NCBI GenBank assembly: GCA_035656495.1
Contig: DASRSL010000184.1
Location: forward strand, 1-6,326
From: Roseiarcus sp035656495
Lineage (GTDB): Bacteria; Pseudomonadota; Alphaproteobacteria; Rhizobiales; Beijerinckiaceae
Reading direction: 5' to 3'
DNA length: 6,326 bases
Shown: in pieces, positions 5,593-6,326 of the stretch
Position numbering within the stretch: position 1 is the first letter of the stretch
How the letters are laid out: each line of letters starts with the position of its first letter
Translations under genes and position numbers: made by a program
The notes under the pieces: model-generated
Seen by the model: only the letters and a program-made list of their open reading frames with translations
Told to the model about the DNA's origin: nothing
The model's database searches: none

Positions 5593-6303
5593 ATGATTCT
5601 ATGGGCGAAACTCGGCGCCGTTGGCGCCGGTCTGGCGGTTCTGGCGGCCACGCCGTCCGGCGGCCTCGCCGCCGATGCGGCGCATCCGACCGTGGTGGAG
5701 CTGTTCCAGAGCCAGGGCTGCTCGTCCTGTCCGCCCGCCGCCGCCAACGTGGCGGCGATCAGCGACCGGGCGGACGTGCTGGCGCTCTCCTTCTCTGTCG
5801 ATTATTGGGACCGGCTCGGCTGGAAGGACACGTTCTCGAAACCCGCCTGGACGGCGCGCCAATATGCCTACGCCCACGCAATGGGGCGCGACGGCGTCTA
5901 TACGCCTCAGGTCGTGATCAACGGCCGGGTGGAGGGCGACGGGCTCGATCCGGCCGGGCTCGCCGGGCTCATGAGCCGCGGCGATCGGGGCGCGGGCGGC
6001 CCGGACGTTCATTTCGCCGCCGGCGCGGTTTCAGTCGCGGCCGGAGCCGCGCCCGCCGGCGGCGCCGACGTCTGGCTTGCCCGCTACGATCCCCGCGTCG
6101 TCGAGGTCGCCGTAAGGCGCGGCGAGAACGCCGGTCGGATGCTGCCGCACAAGGACGTCGTGCATGAGATGGTCCTGCTCGGCCGCTGGCGCGGCCAGGC
6201 GGAGACCTTCGCGCTGCCCGTGGGAGGCAAGCCGGAGCTCGCGGAGGCGGTCCTCGTCCAGGCCGCCGGCGCGGGGCCGGTGCTGGCGGCGGCCAAGAGG
6301 TGA
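5593..6303 (+). CDS. DUF1223 family exported thioredoxin-like protein
   Basis: The 236-residue protein matches the DUF1223 family by motif: VELFQSQGCSSCPPA (35-49) with a thioredoxin-like C43-S-S-C46 pair, SVDYWDRLGWKD (68-79), and YTPQVVINGR (103-112), the counterpart of the cis-proline loop of thioredoxin folds. The distal part has ENAGRMLPHKDVVHEM (178-193), also typical. A signal peptide (MILWAKLGAVGAGLAVLAAT) with a likely cut after LAA near residue 27 points to the periplasm. The family is widespread in Alphaproteobacteria; its reaction is unknown, and a thiol-disulfide role is inferred from the fold only. GGAG at 5581-5584 supports the ATG at 5593. Only 23 bases remain after the stop, so downstream partners are unseen. 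The frame is intact and codon use matches gshA and rsmE. Confidence 0.92.
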   Translation: MILWAKLGAVGAGLAVLAATPSGGLAADAAHPTVVELFQSQGCSSCPPAAANVAAISDRADVLALSFSVDYWDRLGWKDTFSKPAWTARQYAYAHAMGRDGVYTPQVVINGRVEGDGLDPAGLAGLMSRGDRGAGGPDVHFAAGAVSVAAGAAPAGGADVWLARYDPRVVEVAVRRGENAGRMLPHKDVVHEMVLLGRWRGQAETFALPVGGKPELAEAVLVQAAGAGPVLAAAKR

Positions 6304-6326
6304 GGCGCTATCCTTTGCCCGCAAGC

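Noticed and set aside
1..6326. CRISPR arrays, tRNA or rRNA genes, toxin-antitoxin or defence systems
   Set aside because: No spaced direct repeats, RNA gene signatures or defence-family motifs were seen on either strand.

Overview
The window looks like a piece of a high-GC alphaproteobacterial chromosome, probably Hyphomicrobiales (Rhizobiales). Basis: a plant/alphaproteobacterial-type glutamate-cysteine ligase, RsmE, a DUF1223 protein, a small cysteine-rich-repeat protein, and strong third-position GC. I cannot name a genus.

The window has two parts. Positions 1 to about 2400 are a decayed accessory stretch. They hold the C-terminal end of an IS1634-type transposase running in from the left edge (1-270), a DUF1269 membrane-protein pseudogene with no proper start codon and two single-base frameshifts (338-847), and a MATE-family multidrug exporter pseudogene (1020-2401). 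The exporter has a CTG where its start codon should be, a one-base deletion in a G run, and an in-frame TAG 19 codons before the ancestral stop. The 848-1019 leader between them contains several dyad symmetries and a Shine-Dalgarno sequence that can sit in a hairpin loop.

Positions 2442 to the right edge are intact. A good sigma70-like promoter (2442-2470) precedes gshA (2515-3885), the first enzyme of glutathione synthesis. Convergent to it, on the minus strand, are a small exported cysteine-rich-repeat protein (3905-4147), an uncharacterised small exported protein (4249-4578) and rsmE (4660-5424), the 16S rRNA m3U1498 methyltransferase. Divergent from rsmE is a DUF1223 exported thioredoxin-like protein (5593-6303).

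The intact genes are housekeeping or conserved hypothetical genes. A loose thiol/cysteine theme (glutathione synthesis, a CxxC exported protein, two small exported proteins with paired cysteines) is visible but may be chance. I see no CRISPR array, tRNA, rRNA, toxin-antitoxin pair or new multi-gene system. The most notable feature is the clustered gene decay next to an insertion-sequence end, stopping sharply before gshA.
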